A stretch of 64,000 nt of DNA, from assembly GCF_000336775.1 (NCBI RefSeq), contig NZ_AOLJ01000024.1:1-64000 (forward strand), read 5' to 3'. Below the pieces are notes generated by a model, which searched no databases, had not been told where the DNA came from, and saw only the letters and a program-made list of their open reading frames with translations. This DNA is from Haloferax gibbonsii ATCC 33959. GTDB lineage: Archaea > Halobacteriota > Halobacteria > Halobacteriales > Haloferacaceae. This document shows, piece by piece, positions 1 through 8,437 of this stretch; position 1 is the stretch's first letter; every line of letters starts with the position of its first letter. Position numbers and translations under genes: made by a program.

Positions 1-22
1 CAGAGATGTGTATAAGAGACAG
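1..22. other. Sequencing adapter remnant (Tn5/Nextera mosaic end)
   Basis: Positions 4-22 read AGATGTGTATAAGAGACAG, identical to the 19-base mosaic end that transposase library kits attach to fragments. The three bases before it do not match either standard adapter tail. This is not genomic DNA and marks the end of an assembled contig. Confidence 0.96.
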
Positions 23-93
23 TTAGTAGTTCGTGTCGCCGCGGGGCGCGGCACGCCTTCGAATGGAGCCGACGGCACCGACTCCGAGCGGGG

Positions 94-1074
94 TTACAAC
101 AGCGCGTCGAGCCGGGTCAGGTGGAAGTCGACCGCCGCCGTCCCGGTTCGCTCGGGGTAACCGGGGCGAGTCACCTCCCCCGTCGAATCGACCGCCGAGC
201 GGACGACGGCGGCGACCCGATAGGCGCGTGGTACCGACGGAAGCGGCCGGACCGACTCGTAGCCCGCGCGGAACGCCCGGCGGAGCGGCGCGCCGTCTTC
301 GACGTACCAGTCGGCGACGAGGTGTTCGACCTTGGCGACGGCGAGCCCCGGCGCGGCGGCCATCGGCTGGCCCCAGTCGAGGACGGCGGTCACGCGGCCG
401 TCGGCGACGAGCGCGTTCCCGGGTCTGAAATCCCACGGATAGAGGTTCGACGGCGGGTTCGCGGGGAGTGACACGGCCGCGGCGACCTCCTCCAGCCGGC
501 TTCGAACCCCGTCGAACGCCGGCGGGAGCGCCGCGATTCCTTCCCGGACGTAGGCGGAGAACCACGCCTCCCAGTCGGCGTCGGCGGCGCTCACGGCGTC
601 GAATCCGCGGTCGGTCGGCGAGTCGGAAGCATCGCCACCGTCGGCCCGCAGTCTCCCGGAAGCCGACCGTCTGAGCCGACCGTACCCTCCGAAAGAGAAC
701 GCTTCGTGAAGCTGGCCGAGGCCGACGCCGAACGACCGTGCCACGCGGCGTTGGGTCGCCGAATCGAGCGAGACGAACCGCTCGTGGAGTTCGTCGCCGG
801 CGGCGCGCGCTGCGACGACGTACCCGAACCCGTCGACCGCGCCCGACGCGAGGACGCGGGGGACCGGAATCGTCGTGCGCTCGCGGACCGCCCGGGAGAG
901 GGCGGCTTCGAGGGCCAGCGCCGCGGCGTCGGCCGCCGTCTGGACGACGACCTCGCCGCCGTCGGCGAACGTCGCGACCGCGGTCCGCTTGTGGTTCCCG
1001 TTCGGGACGCGGGCGGTCGTCGCGACGCGTCGCTCGGGGAACTCGCGGGCGAGCACGGTTGCGACGGGGTCCAT
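94..1074 (-). CDS. Aminoglycoside phosphotransferase (APH)-family kinase
   Basis: 326 residues, probably a cytoplasmic small-molecule kinase of the APH/choline kinase fold; its substrate cannot be predicted. The catalytic loop is recognisable as WDFRPGN (around residue 230), followed by VLDWG, the metal-binding aspartate motif. The usual HGD triplet is altered: histidine is replaced, while the catalytic Asp, the loop Asn and the second Asp remain. The start is the ATG at 1072-1074 and the stop is TAA at 94-96. The HAD hydrolase upstream on the same strand starts a new unit. An antibiotic-resistance role should not be assumed, because haloarchaea carry many APH-fold enzymes. The family call is fairly firm; the function is unknown. 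Confidence 0.8.
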   Translation of the reverse strand: MDPVATVLAREFPERRVATTARVPNGNHKRTAVATFADGGEVVVQTAADAAALALEAALSRAVRERTTIPVPRVLASGAVDGFGYVVAARAAGDELHERFVSLDSATQRRVARSFGVGLGQLHEAFSFGGYGRLRRSASGRLRADGGDASDSPTDRGFDAVSAADADWEAWFSAYVREGIAALPPAFDGVRSRLEEVAAAVSLPANPPSNLYPWDFRPGNALVADGRVTAVLDWGQPMAAAPGLAVAKVEHLVADWYVEDGAPLRRAFRAGYESVRPLPSVPRAYRVAAVVRSAVDSTGEVTRPGYPERTGTAAVDFHLTRLDALL

Positions 1075-1145
1075 GGAGCCACTCTAGGGGCGACGCGAAC
1101 AAAGGTGCAGCGGACGGCTCCCGCGCGGCCGACCGTAGGAGGTCG

Positions 1146-1844
1146 TCACGGTCCGCCGTCGAGAATCGCCGAGAACTCGGAGAGCGACCGGAGGACGTAC
1201 GCCGGGGCGTACGACTCGGCGTCGGGACCGGCCGCGTCAGCGACCTCCGCCTCGACTGGACACCACGCGGCGTCGAGGCCGGCGCGGTGGGCACCGTCTA
1301 CGTCGAACTCCAGCGAGTCGCCGACGTGGAGGCTCGCGTCCGCCTCGGCGTCGAGGGCGTCGAGCGCCCGGTCGAACGGGTCGGGGTGAGGCTTTCGCCG
1401 CGGCATGTCGCCCGCGAAGACGACCGCGTCGAACGCGTCGGCGATGCCGAGCGCGTCGAGCTTGACGGACTGCCGCCGCTCGGGGCCGTTGGTGACGAGA
1501 CCGACCCGCGCGTGGTCCCGGGCGGCGGCGAGCGCCCCCTCGGCACCCGGTCGGAACGAGACGGCCGAGTAGTCGACCGTCTGGACGAACCCGCGGGCGA
1601 GCGCCCGAACGTCGACTCCCTCGCGGTCGTGCTTCGCGGCGACGCGCTCGAAGCCGTCGGCGAGGTAGGCCTCGTGGTCGTCGTGGTCCGGCGGGCCGTC
1701 GAGCGCGGTCCAGAGGTCCGACGGCTCGCCGAAGCGGTCGATGCCGGCGGCGTCGAACGCGCCGGCGTAGATGGTCTCGCCACTCTGGTCGTTCGTACAG
1801 AGCGTGTTGTCGAGGTCGAAGAGAATCGCGTCGAACGGTGCCAC
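1146..1844 (-). CDS. HAD-superfamily hydrolase (phosphatase-like)
   Basis: 232 residues with all HAD motifs in order: DLDNT near residue 10 (nucleophile and general acid aspartates), VTNGP (motif II), the lysine in RRKPHPDPF (motif III) and GDSLEFDVDGA (motif IV). A helical cap sits between motifs I and II, as in the subfamily I phosphoglycolate-phosphatase/YjjG-like enzymes. It should hydrolyse a small phosphate ester in the cytosol; the substrate is not predictable. The start is the ATG at 1842-1844, which places DLDNT correctly near the N-terminus. The next gene on this strand, the APH-like kinase, begins about 70 bases downstream, so the two may be co-transcribed. Confidence 0.87.
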   Translation of the reverse strand: MAPFDAILFDLDNTLCTNDQSGETIYAGAFDAAGIDRFGEPSDLWTALDGPPDHDDHEAYLADGFERVAAKHDREGVDVRALARGFVQTVDYSAVSFRPGAEGALAAARDHARVGLVTNGPERRQSVKLDALGIADAFDAVVFAGDMPRRKPHPDPFDRALDALDAEADASLHVGDSLEFDVDGAHRAGLDAAWCPVEAEVADAAGPDAESYAPAYVLRSLSEFSAILDGGP

Positions 1845-1964
1845 ACGCTCCCTTGGCGCGGCGGCGATAAAACTTCGTCCACGAGCGACGCCGTCCGCGG
1901 CGACGACGAGTCGGGGCGGTCGGCGGAGGGAGACGACGGGTCGATAGCTTGCCGCCAGCGGGCC

Positions 1965-3119
1965 TCAGAAGCCCTTACCGAGCAGCTCGCGGGCGATGAT
2001 GTTCTTCTGAATCTCCGTGGTCCCCTCGTAAATCTGCGTGATTTTCGCGTCGCGGTAGAGCCGTTCGACGTCGTGGTCGTTGACGAAGCCGGCCCCGCCG
2101 TGAATCTGGACGGCCTCGTCGGCCACGTCGGTGGCGACGTTCGAGGCGAACTCCTTGGCCATCGACGCGAGCGCGGTCAGTTGGCCCTCGTCGTTGTCGA
2201 CGCTCCACGCCGACTTGTAGGTCAACTGCCGGGCGGCCTCGGTCGCGGTGTGCATCTCCGCGAGCTTGTGTTGAATCGCCTGAAAGTCGCCGATGGGGCG
2301 GCCGAACTGCTCGCGCTCTTTGGCGTAGTCGAGCGCCCGCTCGCAGGCCCCCTTCGCGATGCCGACCGCCTGCGCGGCCACCGCGGTCCGCGTCTCGTCG
2401 AAAAACTGCATGAGCTGGAGGAAGCCCATCCCCTCGGTGCCGACGAGGTTCTCCTCGGGCACGCGCACGTCGTCGAAGACGAGTTCGGCCGTGTCGCTGG
2501 CGCGGATACCCATCTTCCCCGTTATCTTGTCGGCGGAGAAGCCGTCGCGGTCGGCCTCGACGATGAACTGCGAGAAGCCCGCGTAGCGGTCGTCCGCGTC
2601 GGGGTCGGTCTGGCACATGACGACGAAGTAGTCGCCGACGCTCCCGTTCGTTATCCACATCTTGGTGCCGTTTATCACCCACTCGTCGCCGTCCTTCTCG
2701 GCGCGGGTGCGAACCGAGGTCACGTCTGAGCCCGCCTGCGGTTCGCTGATGGCCGCGCCCATGACGGACTCGCCCTCCGTAATCGGCGGCAGGAAGCGCT
2801 CTTTCTGGTCGTCGGTGCCGAAGCTGATGATGGCCTCCGCGCCGAACCCGGCGCTCGTGATGCAGAGCCCGATACCGGGGTCGACCGCGAACAGTTCCTC
2901 TGTGACGAGGGCGTTCTCCAGCGAGGAGTAGCCGACGCCGCCGTACTCGACGGGGAAGTGCGCCCCCGTTAGTCCCATCTCCGACGCCTTGCGGACGACC
3001 TCCGCGGGATACGTCTCCGCCTCGTCGTACTCGCCCGCGACCGGTGCGACCTCGTTTTCGGCGAACCGCCGGACCTCCTCGCGGATGGCCCGCTGTTCGT
3101 CAGAGAGCGAATAGTCCAT
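1965..3119 (-). CDS. Acyl-CoA dehydrogenase
   Basis: 384 residues, full family length. It oxidises acyl-CoA to trans-2-enoyl-CoA with FAD and passes electrons to electron-transfer flavoprotein. The N-terminal helical domain begins YSLSDEQRAIREEVRRF. The middle domain carries the FAD/acyl-CoA loop around QAGSDVTSVRTRA and the WITNG segment. The C-terminal helical domain contains QIHGGAGF and the IYEGTTEIQ motif with the likely catalytic glutamate. It resembles short/branched-chain enzymes. It stands alone on this strand, separated by about 100 bases from the kinase gene beyond its 5' end. Chain-length preference cannot be read from sequence. Confidence 0.94.
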   Translation of the reverse strand: MDYSLSDEQRAIREEVRRFAENEVAPVAGEYDEAETYPAEVVRKASEMGLTGAHFPVEYGGVGYSSLENALVTEELFAVDPGIGLCITSAGFGAEAIISFGTDDQKERFLPPITEGESVMGAAISEPQAGSDVTSVRTRAEKDGDEWVINGTKMWITNGSVGDYFVVMCQTDPDADDRYAGFSQFIVEADRDGFSADKITGKMGIRASDTAELVFDDVRVPEENLVGTEGMGFLQLMQFFDETRTAVAAQAVGIAKGACERALDYAKEREQFGRPIGDFQAIQHKLAEMHTATEAARQLTYKSAWSVDNDEGQLTALASMAKEFASNVATDVADEAVQIHGGAGFVNDHDVERLYRDAKITQIYEGTTEIQKNIIARELLGKGF

Positions 3120-3222
3120 GATTGATAATCACATACATGGCCGATAACAGTTGTCACACAGCGGGAAACGTGCGGCGAGTTGATTCGACGGACGTGGCGT
3201 CGGCCGCGCCCGGGGGGCTCAG

Positions 3223-4962
3223 TCAGTCGACCGAGTCGGGTCGGTCCGCGGCCTCGACGGCCGCGAGCGGGAGTTCGATGACGAATACGCTCCCCCGGGG
3301 TTCGTTGTCCTCGATATGCACGGTGCCGCCGAAGTTGGTGACGATTGTCTCGACGAGGTACAGTCCCGTTCCGGTGCCGGGGCTCTCTAACCCTTTCGCG
3401 CCCTTCCCGAAGACGACCGACTTTTGTTCGTCGGAGATTCCGGGGCCGTCGTCGGCGATGCGGACGGTGACGCGCCCGTCGTCCGCCGCCGCCGAGACGG
3501 CGACCGACGGCTCGTCGCGGTCGCTGTGGACGACCGCGTTCTTCAGGACGTTCACGAACACGGAGTCGAGCAGGTCGTTGGCGGACACCGTCGCGGACGG
3601 GAGGTCGGCGACCGCGAACGTCGCGTTCGGGTGCCCCTCGCGAACGTCTTCGACGGCCTCCCGGAGCGTGGCGCCGACGTCGAGGTGACGACGGCGCTCG
3701 TCGTCGTTCGTCGCGCGCATCAGCTGTCCGAGCACGTCGGTGAGGTCGACGGTGTTGAGCGCCCGCCGGAGCGCGGTCTCCAACTGCGACCGCGCCTCGT
3801 CGGACAGCGGCTCGTGTTCGAGGACGATGTCGATGTACGCCGTCACGAGCTGCATGTCGTTTCGGATGTCGTGGCGGACGATTCGGTTCAGCACCTCCAG
3901 TTCGTCGTTTCTCGACTCCAGGGCGAGTTCGTAGTGCTTCCGGGGCGTCACGTCCCGGACCGAGACCACCCACCCGAGGGGGTCGCCGGCGCGGTCGAGC
4001 GGGATGCGCGTCAGTTCGACGTAGCGCTCGCCCTCGACGAGCACGTCGCACGACGAGTGCTCGCCGTCGAGGTCGTCGTCGAGGTCGCCGTAGTTCGGGA
4101 GGGCCTCGCTCGCCGGACGACCGAGGAGGGGGTCGCCGGTTCCCAACAGCGGCCGGACGTGGTCGTTGACGTGGACGACGACCCCGTCGGCGTCGAGGAC
4201 GACGAGGCCGTCAGCCGAGTGCGCGCCGGCGGTCGCGTAGGCGAGCGGGAGGATGTCGAGGAGCTTGTAGCGGTAGACGGCGATGCCGAACGTCACCGAG
4301 GGGACCGCGAGCGAGGCGGGGATGAGGTTGACGCCCCCGGCGAGCGGCGGGGTGTGGGTGAGTTCGAGCGCGGCGACGACCGACGGAACGAGCATCCCGA
4401 CGATGAGGAGCGTTGCCTGCGTCCGGTAGGGGCGGTCGAGTTCGAGCGCGTACTGACCGATGATGCCGAGTCCGAGAAACAGCAGGACGAACCCGTAGAC
4501 GAGGCCGAACACGCTCACCGGGCCGTCGGCGACGGAGAGTACGGCCACGCCGTCGACGGTCGACAGCTCCCAGCCGGTGTAACCCAGTTCCAGCGGGTTG
4601 ACAAAGAGGACGGCGAGGAACACCGCGGGGACGACGTACAGCGACGCCACCACGTGGCGGTCGAGCAGCTCCCGGCGGTCGGTGTACGCGAGGGCGAAGA
4701 CGAAGAACGTCGGCGCGGCCGTCATCGCCCCGACGTGGAGGAGCTTGTACGCCAGCAGTTTCGCGCCGGGGTCGACGAGGAACAGCTTGACCGCCGTCGT
4801 CGCGGTCCAGAAGGCGACGGCGGCCGTCAGCACGGCGAACGAGACGACGGTCGGGTTCCGCCCGCGGCGGCGGACGAACTGGACGGCGTAGGCGGAGAGG
4901 ACGCCGGCGACCACCGCCGCGAAGACCATCGGGTAGGCGTAGGCGGTGTGCTGCCAGTTCAT
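3223..4962 (-). CDS. Membrane sensor histidine kinase (7TM-PAS-HK)
   Basis: 579 residues. Residues 1-230 form about seven hydrophobic segments of the His-kinase 7TM sensory module. A PAS domain covers about 245-340 (DGLVVLDADGVVVHVND). The phospho-acceptor H-box is RIVRHDIRND with H364. The ATPase domain has an N-box at N474 (VNVLKNAVVHSD), then DDGPGI and GTGTGLYLVETIV. All catalytic elements are intact, so it should autophosphorylate. No response regulator is adjacent, so it is an orphan kinase. Unlike the kinase at 26.6-27.9 kb, it has no insertion after the N-box. The signal sensed is unknown. Confidence 0.92.
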   Translation of the reverse strand: MNWQHTAYAYPMVFAAVVAGVLSAYAVQFVRRRGRNPTVVSFAVLTAAVAFWTATTAVKLFLVDPGAKLLAYKLLHVGAMTAAPTFFVFALAYTDRRELLDRHVVASLYVVPAVFLAVLFVNPLELGYTGWELSTVDGVAVLSVADGPVSVFGLVYGFVLLFLGLGIIGQYALELDRPYRTQATLLIVGMLVPSVVAALELTHTPPLAGGVNLIPASLAVPSVTFGIAVYRYKLLDILPLAYATAGAHSADGLVVLDADGVVVHVNDHVRPLLGTGDPLLGRPASEALPNYGDLDDDLDGEHSSCDVLVEGERYVELTRIPLDRAGDPLGWVVSVRDVTPRKHYELALESRNDELEVLNRIVRHDIRNDMQLVTAYIDIVLEHEPLSDEARSQLETALRRALNTVDLTDVLGQLMRATNDDERRRHLDVGATLREAVEDVREGHPNATFAVADLPSATVSANDLLDSVFVNVLKNAVVHSDRDEPSVAVSAAADDGRVTVRIADDGPGISDEQKSVVFGKGAKGLESPGTGTGLYLVETIVTNFGGTVHIEDNEPRGSVFVIELPLAAVEAADRPDSVD

Positions 4963-5126
4963 CGAACACCTCGCTCGTCAGTCACGGTTCGAGCGGTGCC
5001 CTCGGAGGCGTCGTCTCGGAGATGGTGCCCGGCATCGTTGACTATGGACGGCGATACTCCGCCATCGGATAAAGAACTTCTCAGGGGAACCGCCGGACTG
5101 CGGGAGCGCTTCCACCGGGGGCGGCG

Positions 5127-6260
5127 TCAGGCGTGCAGTTCCTCGTCGACGAGGTCGACCGCTCGCGAAATCGCGCCGACCGAGGTGAGATGACCGGCTC
5201 CGACGGTGGCTTTCATCGCCTTCGCGGCCTTCCCGCGGAAGATGCTCGGGCCGACCTGCGCGACCGCGCCGTCGCCGACCGAGACGATCCAGCCGGGCAC
5301 TTCGAACCGGTAGGGGTCGGGCCGCGGCGCGAAGTCGTTCCCGTCGCCGTCGAGTTCGAATTCGACCTGCGCCGCGACGTTGCCGGCGACGGTTTTCGCC
5401 TCGCGGAGGGCCGCGGAGGCGCTCGCGGGGACCGGCTCGCCGTCGGCGTCGACCGCGCGGGCCGCGTCGCCGACGACGAACGTCCGCCGGTCGAGCCGGA
5501 GGTCGGCCCTGACGGGGGGTCGCTCGCCGCCCATCGCGTCGTCGCCGGCGATGCCGCCGGTCCAGACCAGCAGGTCGTAGTCGAGGTCGCCGGTGTCGGT
5601 CGCGACGGTCGCGTCCGTCACCGACTCGACGGTCGTCTCGGTCCGAATCTCGACGCCCCTGTCGAGGAGTTCGTCGCGGACCGCCCGCTGGAACGGCTCG
5701 GCGAACGACGGCGCGACGGCGTCCAGTTGCTCCACGAGGACGACGTCGGCGTGCGCGCCCTCCTCGTCGCGGAGCGCGGCGAGTTCGCCCGCGACCTGCA
5801 CGCCCGACAGCCCCGCGCCGCCGACGACGACGGTCCCGCCCTCGTCGCAGTCGTCGAAGAACCGCTTGCGGATGGTTTCGGCGTCGGCGACGCGCTTCAG
5901 CGGGACCGAGTGGGCTTCGAGGCCGGGGATGCCGTAGTAGGCGGTCTCCGCGCCCAGACAGACCGCGCAGTAGTCGTAGTCGAGCGCGTCGCCCTCGGCG
6001 AGTTCGACGGTCCGCGCGTCGCGGTCGACGCCCGTCACGCGGTCGACGACGACCTCGGCGCGGTCGAGCGCCTCGTCGAGGGGGACCTGAATCGCGTCGG
6101 CGACCGCCGGCCGTCGAATCGCGCGGTGGACTTCGTGTTGGACGAGGTGGTGCGGGGAGTCGTTCACCACGGTCAGGTCGGCGTCGACGGGGAGTCGGCG
6201 TTCGAGGTCGCGGGCGAGCGTGAGGCCCGCGTACCCGGCACCGAGAACCAGGACACGCAT
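5127..6260 (-). CDS. NAD(P)/FAD-dependent oxidoreductase, type II NADH dehydrogenase-like
   Basis: About 377 residues. The first dinucleotide fold (VLVLGAGYAGLTLARDL) starts at residue 2, which is why the ATG at 6258-6260 is chosen over one eight codons upstream. A second nucleotide fold (VVGGAGLSGVQVAGEL) lies near residue 150, and the C-terminal FAD motif includes FVVGDAARA. The order matches the NDH-2/sulfide:quinone-reductase superfamily. SQR-type redox cysteines are not obvious; only a YDYCAVCLGA segment is seen. NADH:quinone oxidoreduction is the default guess. It lies just downstream of phosphomevalonate decarboxylase on the same strand (about 70 bases) and could share its transcript. 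Confidence 0.83.
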   Translation of the reverse strand: MRVLVLGAGYAGLTLARDLERRLPVDADLTVVNDSPHHLVQHEVHRAIRRPAVADAIQVPLDEALDRAEVVVDRVTGVDRDARTVELAEGDALDYDYCAVCLGAETAYYGIPGLEAHSVPLKRVADAETIRKRFFDDCDEGGTVVVGGAGLSGVQVAGELAALRDEEGAHADVVLVEQLDAVAPSFAEPFQRAVRDELLDRGVEIRTETTVESVTDATVATDTGDLDYDLLVWTGGIAGDDAMGGERPPVRADLRLDRRTFVVGDAARAVDADGEPVPASASAALREAKTVAGNVAAQVEFELDGDGNDFAPRPDPYRFEVPGWIVSVGDGAVAQVGPSIFRGKAAKAMKATVGAGHLTSVGAISRAVDLVDEELHA

Positions 6261-6329
6261 GGCTGTCTCGTCGGGCGCGAGCAAAAAGAGGGTGACGGCG
6301 GTCGCGGTACGCGGCGGTCGGTCGGACGC

Positions 6330-7304
6330 TCAGAACAGCGCTTCGGACTCGTCGAGCACTTCGGCGGGGCCGCCGACGCCCCACACGTCGGTTTCGACGC
6401 CGCAGTCGGCGACGGCTTCCTCGACGCGGTCGACGTGTTCCTCGGTGGTGTTGACGTAGACGCTCGCGCCGGTGTCGGTCGAGAAGTAGACCGGCACGTC
6501 CTCTTCGTTCCGGAGCCTGCGGACGGCGTTGAAGACGGCGATGGTGCGCGGCTGCCAGTAGACCCAGCCGGCGGGCCCGGTCATCGTCGTCGCCGCGAGC
6601 GACAGCGAGTCGTGCTCGGCGAGTTCGAAGGCGGCGTCGAAGTCGGCGTCGTACAGCGCGTCGCGCATGTCGTCTATCTGGGCGTGGATGTGGGCCATCC
6701 GGGCCTGGAACATGTGGCTGTCGGCGGCCTCGGCGTGGGCCTGCTCGGTCTCCTTGTAGGCGGGGACGTGCGCGGCGACGATGCGCAGGTCGTCTTCGAG
6801 GTCGGTCTCGATGCGCTCGGAGCGGCAGTCGGTGTCGTTCATCCCCGAGTAGAGGTGCGAGACCGCGCCCGTGACGGCGCGGGCGGCGGACGCCGACCCG
6901 CGGCGGGCGATGGTCGAGACTTCGGGATGCGTCATGTCGAGGTCGGCCGCCTCGGCGAGCGCCATCGCGGCCGCGGCGAACCCGGACGCCGACGAACCGA
7001 ACCCGATGTTCGAGGGGAAGGAGTTCTCGCTTTCGAGGCGGACGCGGTGGTCGAAGTCGGCCAGCTCGCGGACCCGGTCGACGACGGCGCGGATGCGCTC
7101 CGCGCCCCGGCCCTCGACTTCCTCGCCGCCGATGACGTAGACGTCTTCGTCGGCGTCGGGGAGGAATTCGACGGTCGTCTTCGTGTGGCTCGGGGCCGTG
7201 CAGACGCTGATGCTGTCGTGGTACGGCATCCGTCGCTCCGTGTCTCGCATCCCGTGATACTTCACGAGGCCCTGAATCGGGTGGGCCTTGGCGGTGGCCT
7301 TCAT
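6330..7304 (-). CDS. mvaD: Phosphomevalonate decarboxylase (archaeal mevalonate pathway)
   Basis: 324 residues of the GHMP-kinase-fold mevalonate-diphosphate decarboxylase family. The start is the ATG at 7302-7304 (MKATAKAHPIQGLVKYHG). The glycine/serine phosphate loop is PSNIGFGSSASGFAAAA, and YFSTDTGASVYV is the C-terminal GHMP motif. In Haloferax volcanii the homologue was shown to decarboxylate mevalonate 5-phosphate, giving isopentenyl phosphate that isopentenyl phosphate kinase completes; this is the alternate archaeal route to isoprenoid lipids. Assigning that specificity here rests on close family resemblance. It is followed on the same strand by the FAD oxidoreductase and preceded by a long non-coding G/T-rich region. 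Confidence 0.9.
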   Translation of the reverse strand: MKATAKAHPIQGLVKYHGMRDTERRMPYHDSISVCTAPSHTKTTVEFLPDADEDVYVIGGEEVEGRGAERIRAVVDRVRELADFDHRVRLESENSFPSNIGFGSSASGFAAAAMALAEAADLDMTHPEVSTIARRGSASAARAVTGAVSHLYSGMNDTDCRSERIETDLEDDLRIVAAHVPAYKETEQAHAEAADSHMFQARMAHIHAQIDDMRDALYDADFDAAFELAEHDSLSLAATTMTGPAGWVYWQPRTIAVFNAVRRLRNEEDVPVYFSTDTGASVYVNTTEEHVDRVEEAVADCGVETDVWGVGGPAEVLDESEALF

Positions 7305-7560
7305 GTTCGAACGCCCGTCGGACTCGGGGTTAAACGTCCCGATAGGTGTCGACACCGGCGGGTAACGGGTACAGTCGGTCGGAAATCGAGTGCGCGCCGG
7401 CGGGACGGCCGGCGCGGGTCGGTCGCAACGGTGCGCAGGAAGGACGCACGTTCTCCCTCTCCAGCGGGAGGCGGTCGAGTTCGATACGGTGGGTCGCTCG
7501 TTCGGTTACTTGGGTAGTCGTATCGTGTTGGCTGTCTCGTGATTGATTCGCTGGGTTCGG

Positions 7561-7697
7561 TTCGATTGGTTGGCTGGTTAGTCGAGTTCGATGCGGGCGG
7601 TTCGTTACGATGCGGGCGGTTCGTTACGATGCGGGTGGTTCGTTACGATTCGATTGGTTGGCTGGTCGTTCGAGTTCGGTGCGGGTGGTTCGTTGCT
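7561..7697 (+). repeat. Short tandem and direct repeats
   Basis: A 19-bp unit, GATGCGGGCGGTTCGTTAC, occurs three times head to tail at 7590-7608, 7609-7627 and 7628-7646. The third copy has one C-to-T change, and a fourth diverged copy lies at 7679-7697. An 18-bp block, TTCGATTGGTTGGCTGGT, flanks the array at 7561-7578 and recurs at 7649-7666. The two nested periods suggest slippage or unequal recombination. Copies are directly adjacent without spacers, so this is not a CRISPR array. Confidence 0.9.
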
Positions 7698-7896
7698 GTT
7701 CGTCGTCGTGCGATTGGTTCTGCCCGGCTATTCTGTGGACTCGGATTCGTGTCCTCGCTCCCAGACGTTCATGACGCTCTCGCCTGTGGGCGGTGTGTGG
7801 CTGACGTCTCGCATCGTCTTCGGGCGGTCACTTGTGTTGCTCATGTGTTGCCTTGGTAGTTGCTACCACGGTTCGTGGATAAAGATTTCGGCGATG

Positions 7897-7902
7897 TTAT
7901 AT
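7897..7902 (+). promoter_or_regulatory. TATA box of the SRPBCC gene
   Basis: TTATAT lies about 27-32 bases before the ATG at 7929 in an otherwise GC-rich sequence. The predicted transcript starts within a few bases of the ATG, giving a leaderless mRNA, the usual haloarchaeal arrangement. This supports the ATG at 7929 over the upstream start at 7860. Confidence 0.6.
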
Positions 7903-7928
7903 TACGACTTATTAGCATACTAGGAGAT

Positions 7929-8393
7929 ATGAGGGGCGAGTCGAGCCGGACCCGAACGCGGGCGGAGCGCACGCCGGAGGGGCGGCGACTGGCCGTCTCC
8001 CGACGGATTTCGGCTCCCGCGGACGCGGCGTGGGACGTGTTGGTGTCGGTCGCCGACTGGCCCGACTGGGGGCCGAGCGTGTCGGCCGTCCGCGGCGTCG
8101 ACGGACGCATCGAGGCGGGGAGTCGCGGCGAGGTCCGCGTCGCCGGCGTCTGGGTCCCGTTCAGCATCGAGACGTGCGACGACGAGTCCCGTCGGTGGAC
8201 GTGGCGCGTGGCCGGGATTCCGGCGACGGGACACCGCGTGGAGTCGGTCGGGGCCGACCGCTGCGAGGTGGCGTTCGAAGTGCCGGTTCTCGCGGGGCCG
8301 TACGCCGCGGTCTGTGCGCTCGCGCTGCGCAGAATCGAGCGGCTCGCGAAGCGGCGGCTCACAGACGAGGCGAGCCGGGGCCGAAGTGAGTGA
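7929..8393 (+). CDS. SRPBCC-fold (polyketide cyclase/START-like) protein
   Basis: 154 residues. The body begins RLAVSRRISAPADAAWDVLVSVADWPDWGPSVSAVRG, the typical first strand, helix and W-PxW turn of SRPBCC ligand-binding proteins. It ends with a C-terminal helix (AVCALALRRIERLAKRRL) that closes the hydrophobic cavity. Such proteins bind hydrophobic ligands or act as coenzyme-Q-binding or cyclase-like proteins; the ligand is unknown. The start at 7929 is preferred because an AT-rich promoter lies directly before it and the longer version adds residues unrelated to the fold. It is monocistronic, with the next gene on the opposite strand. Confidence 0.75.
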   Translation: MRGESSRTRTRAERTPEGRRLAVSRRISAPADAAWDVLVSVADWPDWGPSVSAVRGVDGRIEAGSRGEVRVAGVWVPFSIETCDDESRRWTWRVAGIPATGHRVESVGADRCEVAFEVPVLAGPYAAVCALALRRIERLAKRRLTDEASRGRSE

Positions 8394-8437
8394 GTGAGGT
8401 GAGTCAGCGAGCCGAGGACGTATCTCCAAGCGACGGC

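Larger units (their letters stand above)
7305..7928. other. Non-coding G/T-rich intergenic region
   Basis: This 624-base stretch separates two divergently oriented genes. No reading frame looks coding. From about 7480 to 7850 the plus strand is strongly enriched in G and T (44 of 60 bases in 7561-7620), unlike its surroundings, and it contains the short tandem repeats listed separately. The right edge (from about 7880) turns AT-rich and holds the promoter of the next gene. An untranslated RNA is possible, but no conserved fold was recognised. Confidence 0.7.

Noticed and set aside
94-1074. Antibiotic resistance determinant
   Set aside because: The APH fold is widespread in haloarchaea for other substrates, and the catalytic motif is atypical. 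Nothing in the context suggests resistance.
7590-7697. CRISPR-like array
   Set aside because: The 19-bp units are directly adjacent with no unique spacers, the copies decay quickly, and no cas genes are present.
7539-7923. Two overlapping plus-strand frames in the G/T-rich block
   Set aside because: They encode repeated Gly/Trp/Val/Phe-rich peptides produced by the DNA repeats, with many Cys and aromatic residues and no acidic bias, unlike real genes here.
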